A stretch of DNA of 64,000 nt, from assembly GCA_028564675.1 (NCBI GenBank), contig JAOVVO010000354.1, forward strand, positions 1 through 64,000, read 5' to 3'. Position numbers and translations under genes: made by a program. The notes below the pieces were generated by a model. The model ran no database searches, was not told the DNA's origin, and saw only the letters and a program-made list of their open reading frames with translations. Source of the stretch: Onchocerca lupi (lineage: Eukaryota > Nematoda > Chromadorea > Rhabditida > Onchocercidae). Of the stretch, positions 58,701 to 64,000 are shown piece after piece. Within the stretch, counting starts at the first letter, position 1, and each line of letters opens with the position of its first letter.

Positions 58701-61700
58701 TCAGGAGAGGAGGAGGAATCCCGAAAAGGTTTAAGAGGTTCGGATTTTGAAGCAGAATCAGTTTTTTTAAAAATTTTTTATCGACTGTTTTCTACAACAG
58801 CTTTTTCCAACAATTTCTACGACGGCTTTTCTACAAGGTTCTCTATAACGACCATAACAACAGTTCGATTCGAATCAACACAAAAGCAACAATCAAGGAG
58901 CAGTACTGATTTCTACGAACGAGAACACTTATATTCGATTAATAATTGCATGGGAAATTAAGTTAAAAACCACTTTCTACATTCACAAGGCTTGTGAATT
59001 TAAATTTTAACTCTGGAACCTCATGGGAAAAAAAACCGATTTTTTCATTCAGTGGTATGAAATCAATACTCACCTTATTTCGCCGAATAAAGTTAATATC
59101 TGCTGGAGTTTCTGTTAATTTCTGATACGGAAAATTATCGTTAAAAGGAAAGTTGGGAGCAGCAGCTCCAACACAAGGGAGGAAATTTACAGCAGTGACA
59201 GTAAATTGGTGGCACATCGATGAGAGAGACAAAGATTTATATTCGTGTTTGCTTGATATGAATAAAAGTCAAATTAGAATCGCTAAAAGCGCTTTTTTGA
59301 GACCAAATCAAATGGAAAGGAAAAACCTTGAGAAGAAATTAATCTTTCTGTACTCGAAGAAAAAATTCAGAATTTGGACTCTGGCTGTTTTACTTTTTTG
59401 GAAGATGAATAATGAAGAAAGGGGAAAAGGAGAAGAACAGAATAGAAAAAATATGGGATCACAACTAATGAAATTTATATTTGAAAAAAGTCCTTAAAAG
59501 TCTTTTTCGTATGCAGCCAGTTTAGAACGTTAAACAGTATGAACGATTTTAACATTTACTTCAACAAATTTATCTTTTCTCAGTTGCTTGCTATTAACCT
59601 AAAATTCTCGCTCTTTTAATTCTAATTTTTATTTGTCGAATGAAAAGAGAGAATTGTTGAAAGGCATGAAAAAGATGGGAAAATTTAGAGTCACTGATGT
59701 TACTACCATAATCAAATGATCAAGAGAATAACGATTCCTGCACCCTAACATCCATATCTCGATGATTAAATATGCACCGGTTCCACAAGAATGAATACGG
59801 GTGATATGTTCACCGATACATTTATTTCACTCATTAGTCAACAATTTCGACCATGTACTTCTAATGAGTTCAGAGCAAACTAGAAAATCTACTCTATTCC
59901 CCAATTTCAGAGAAAGAGAAGCCTGAAGTTTTTTCTGCAAAAACATGCTTATTATTAAATTGGACACTTTGACCATGCCAGAATCAACGAAAATCCAGAA
60001 AATCAATAAATAAATGAAGAAAGCAACAGAGACAGATTATTAATACTACACAAATTTTGACCATTCTAGGAGTGTATGAAAATACTTAGAACAGCTTTCT
60101 AATAACGGCAAATGGATTTCTTTTCCAATATAATTTCTGTGGATATGGGTCCAGAGAAAGGGAGGCATTTCTTTGCGTTGTACTGAATATCTGTCTGTCA
60201 GGAATTTTTCTATGGCTCTTCTCACGATAGTTATGCTCTGAAAGCGTTCTTTGCATTTGAGCCAGAAGAAGACAAATTCTTTCTCTCCAAAAATTATATG
60301 AGAGGAGGTTAGATCTTTGAAGCTACATTACGTTTACCAATGCCAAATATACCCAACTGAAGCCCTGTGTGCGCTGTTACTGGAAATGAATACAATTTTT
60401 TCAAGCTCAGCTGGGAACTTCCCTCTTCCCAATTACCAAACAAGTTTCATAGTCTAGCGCTCCATAAATAGCGGATTTCAGAACTCTGTCAAAATTATTC
60501 TCTACATATAATGTGAAGGATGAAGTTCACTAAATGGCATGCTTTATGTAAAATGCAGAAGTTATAGAAAGATTTCCTCTTAATATTTTTAAATTAGTAA
60601 AGATTATATTCCTGAATTCTTTTGAAATACTTAGTAGAATGATTCAATCATTAAACTTAGTTACTAACTGATTATAGTTAGTTATCTTCTGCTCCAACTC
60701 CGACGTCCTACTCTTCCCTTAACTACAAAAAAAAAGAAAAAGAAAAAAAACAAAACCATTGCATTAAATTTAATGAAACGAATAAAACGTATAAATAATC
60801 TAAAAATGTAAACTAATGAAAAATTTGAAATAATTTGACAAGTCATTTCAAAAAACTCGTTATCATGGACGCACATTGCTTTCAGCTTAAAGTTTTGATA
60901 TAAGAAGTAGGATCGTCTTATATTCTGCTCATAAAAAAAAGAAAAAAACTGGTAGTAGATGGAACCTTGCGTGGCTGAAGGTTGAGAGCAGGAAGTTGTA
61001 AACGCCTTGTTTGTGTCTTCGAGAAATCAAGTGGAGGCATATTGCCAAAATTTCCAGTCAAAGTCCACCAAATTCTGGAAAAAATAACGCTATTTATTAA
61101 TGATTTAATTTTATTTAAATAAATCAAAATTAAAGTGAACTATTCACAGTATTCGCGTAGTGGACGCTTCTGCGCAATCTTATTGGGGTCGATTCGATGA
61201 TGAAAATTTCATGAGATCTAAACTGATACCAGTATTCTCAACTTAAATTCACCTCATATAGTCTGTGCAAGGAAGAAATTAGTTTAGTAAACTTTTCAAG
61301 AGAATGAACAAATTTTGCAAAGTTTCAGTAGACTTATTTATGTATAAAATACCTGCTTGAGATCTTTAGAAAAATTTAATTTCGGCTAAAGACGTGAAGA
61401 CGTTGAATGAGCCAATCGCGAAATTCTTTTACCTGATTACTCAGGAGACACGAAAATAATTCAAGTTTAAACAATCTGAACAATTCAAGTATTCCACAAG
61501 TCACCTCGCCACTACGCATTTCTTTTAGACGATGAATAACACCGCGCTGTTTTTGTTTTTTTTTTTTTTTCGCTATTACAAGCTGATGAATGTTCCGTGA
61601 TCCTCAACATCGATGATTATTCACAGATTTCTCTAGACTAAATTTACACAAAATGTTACAGCTATTATTCCATGGAAATATTCTATGAAATCACTATGCT

Positions 61701-63579
61701 ATCTTGTTTATGTAAAATTTCTCCCTTCCTTTATACAGTTTTTACATGAGAAAACGATCGAAAACGGAAGTGATGAGCAAAGTGAACGTTATCGCTAGAG
61801 TGCAAATGGCGAAAAAAACAGAAAATTTAATCCTTTCAATATCAAAAACAAATAATTACAAATAAGATATTGATAATAGAAAGAAAAGCTTTCGCTATTC
61901 TGTGATACGATTTTATGAATTTTTAAAAAGCTTAACTTCACAATATCACTGTTACATCTCTAATCCTTTAAGAATTTCTCATACTGATGTGGATTTTTCG
62001 ATGATTTTTAAATTTCTTCTTGCAATTGAAAAAAAATTTTAAAAAGCTCTAAAATCACTAATAAAAATGCGTGGGTAATAAGTTATCTGTTCAATATCTC
62101 CTTATTGCGTTAAAAAAAAAAAAAAAGAAAAAAAGAAAGAAAAAATTGAGTGTTCTTCCATTCTCTAGCATTAATCTCCTTATTCAAAATAATGGCTTCT
62201 AACTCTACAATTTCTTTTTAAACTAAAACACATAATCTAAAGACTTAATAATCAGATCTAAGAAAGGTAAAAAATTTTTAGTGGAAAGATACAAGAGCAA
62301 AAGCATGCAAATAAGATACAAAAAAAAAAAAACAAAAAAAAGACAGAAAAAAAAATATAGAAAAATGTAAGAAACCCTAACTCAGTGATATTTTGGGGAA
62401 GACATTTTTATTGTTGTTTACTTATTACATTTTATATATGGTAGATAAATAAAGTATAGTTATCGGATAATTTTCAAAGTCAATTAACCTGTAATTTGTA
62501 GAAAAACAAGAACGACTTGTCTTCCTTAATTGAACATCAATTGAACAATGAAGATGGACAATAATAATTATATACTGCGCAGTAACACTGACTTAATTCT
62601 CTTATTTCTGGATCTCTAATTGATAAGAGTGAATAACTAGTTCCAAAACATATGATATGAGCCTCAAGACTGTAAGTAATTATAATAGCGCTTCAACTCA
62701 AAAAAAAAAAAACAGAAAAAGTGTATATTTAAAGTTTTGGTTAGATACAGTGGAAAACTTTGCGTTAGAACAATAAAAAAAAAAAAAAATACTGACTGGC
62801 TTTCAGACATGATTTCATCTTGTGAGCGCACTTGTATAGGTGCTATTTCTTCGGTGGTCTCATTAAGATTCTTGAAACAATGGGAAATTTTTTGATCAAA
62901 TGTTCCGACCAGATCTTCCAGACTACCCGATAAATTTTCCGCATCGAAATTTTCATCGAAATTGTTCTCGCAATCACTGGTCCTGTAACAAGAATAATAG
63001 AAGGTGTAAAGAGGTAAACCTTATGGATATGAAAAATTTGGATTCATGTTTACGACTAAATTTGGTATTTTTGATTTTAGTGGAGGAGATTTTTTCTTAA
63101 ATTTTCAACATGTTAATATAAAAGTTTCTTTTGGCTAGATTTTGAATACTTTTCGCAATCTAGAGAATCAAAAATATAAAATATTATTCAAAAATGATCA
63201 ATTATGGAAATCATTTTCCAACAAGAAAGCTGAAAAAGTGAGTAAATCGTTTCTCTTTTTTACAAAACCAACAATTGCACTTCCCATAGATCTTTAAGAA
63301 AATTTTAATTTTGTTCCTAATTTTTAATGCTTTAAAAACTATACAAGTCATAGAATCGTTATGAAAAAAAAAAAAAAAAAAAATGCAAATTGAAAGAGAG
63401 ATGGGATACGACTGAGAACGGCTGAAAAAATTATCGGTTAGATGGCAACTGAAGCAAGCGAGCAAATATCTCGGAAATTCAAAATCAGCTGAGAAGTTAC
63501 GGTTAGCTGTCGTTAAGATTGATGCAATTTTCAATTATCATGCATAGTTCGGAAATGAAAGATGAATAACTTACATCAT
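55769..63579 (-). CDS. unc-76: UNC-76 / FEZ family protein, 12 exons, about 368 aa
   Basis: FEZ/UNC-76 proteins are kinesin-1 adaptors needed for axon outgrowth, fasciculation and transport. Exons in transcript order: 63575-63579, 62797-62982, 60966-61074, 59074-59121, 58138-58293, 57864-58014, 57567-57575, 56942-57006, 56613-56786, 56174-56249, 55769-55896. Motifs in order: an acidic N-terminus then LSGSLEDLVGTFDQKI, WWTLTGNFGNMPPLDFSK, DLSEEDEELRSALDMHQLI, NYESLGDLESFSYSRLLALS, LVEQLAHRDELEYEKEMKN, YMTATIPYDENRLSMD and LLRAIDEDSPAVPSMLTDYI. The start is ATG ATG: the second ATG is split by the 592-bp first intron. The 60966/59121 join is chosen for phase; an alternative (donor at 60950, acceptor at about 59165) also keeps frame and adds about 20 residues. 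The listed junctions give 11 exons; a twelfth may exist between 59200 and 60900. The C-terminus is extended by about 14 residues beyond the usual family end. Confidence 0.9.
59200..60940. other. Large intron of unc-76
   Basis: About 1.8 kb without a supported exon. A short Arg-rich minus-strand frame near 60680-60720 (GRVGRRSWSRR) has an AG before it but no family support. The plus-strand frame 59153-59497 is Lys/Arg-rich and chance-like. Confidence 0.4.
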
Positions 63580-64000
63580 ATTCTCAAAAACATCTCACCA
63601 ATGTTCCAAAATCAGCTAAGCTAATTCTATATTTCAACAAGCAGGCAGAAACGAGCTTTTACATATCCTAGCAACAACATATGCCGGTAACAATTATCCT
63701 GTACTGCTCTCTTTGGTCCAAGAAAAATCCTGAAAATCGTCTAAACGTCACATATACAGAATTGTTACTAGTGGCGATGAATACACCACTGGTAATCAGC
63801 TCTTATCAACGCAGTTATTAGCTGCTTCAAAATGTTGCTAAAAGATACTATGAAGCTTGATTTTTACAACCATCCAGATTTTGGCTCTAATCGTTCAGAT
63901 CCCTGTTTGAGATTTAAGGATCAAAAGATGAAGATGAATCCGAAGAAAGATATAAAAGGACTGGAAGGTAGAAAAAAAGAGTGGAGATTCTGCTTGCATA
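63580..64000. other. Upstream region of unc-76
   Basis: This stretch should contain the 5' UTR and promoter of the minus-strand unc-76 gene. I see no further exon, TATA-like element or repeat that I can support. Confidence 0.35.

Noticed and set aside
59153..59497. 114-codon Lys-rich plus-strand frame
   Set aside because: Overlaps unc-76 exon sequence on the other strand and otherwise reflects A-rich intron composition.

Overview
The window is AT-rich nuclear DNA of a nematode, most likely a spirurid/filarial worm. The signs are small phase-consistent GT-AG introns with long poly-T runs, candidate spliced-leader acceptors just upstream of several start codons, and proteins that fit nematode orthologues. 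I read no rRNA, tRNA, CRISPR array or bacterial operon. Gene models were assembled by hand from splice sites, reading phase and family motifs; none is backed by transcripts or by searches.

Layout. 17-6050 (-): an 18-exon ankyrin-repeat protein of about 690 aa that I cannot place in a named family. 7459-10668 (+): a Polycomb RING1/RNF2-type E3 ligase, 12 exons. 12567-14634 (+): an unrecognised 355-aa protein, 5 exons. 15470-17101 (+): the centriole/cilium protein HYLS-1. 17100-21057: gene-poor, with a broken coiled-coil (myosin-tail-like) remnant on the minus strand. 21058-24184 (+): mannose-6-phosphate isomerase. 26420-33953 (+): a 27-exon EEA1 orthologue (C2H2 finger, long coiled coil, FYVE finger). 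35230-36349 (-): two candidate exons of an unidentified gene. 36442-39834 (+): a secreted three-module Cys-rich protein resembling MIG-18-type fibronectin-I modules. 39835-47490: gene-poor, with a decayed CK1/TTBK-like kinase on the minus strand. 47491-50554 (-): an SR splicing factor with two RRMs and an RS tail. 51750-54294 (+): mitochondrial t6A enzyme OSGEPL1/Qri7-like, first exon not found. 55769-63579 (-): UNC-76/FEZ.

The genes are unrelated single-copy housekeeping and cell-biology genes (chromatin, cilia, sugar metabolism, endosomes, splicing, tRNA modification, axonal transport), not one pathway. The most notable items are: the two multi-exon proteins of unknown family; an inferred GC-AG intron and a large GC-rich intron in the SR gene; a 159-bp exon-like block present twice in inverted orientation (once inside the kinase relic, once in the SR intron); a decayed exon inside eea-1; a 9-nt microexon and a start codon next to a splice site in unc-76; and several precise hairpins in introns or between genes.
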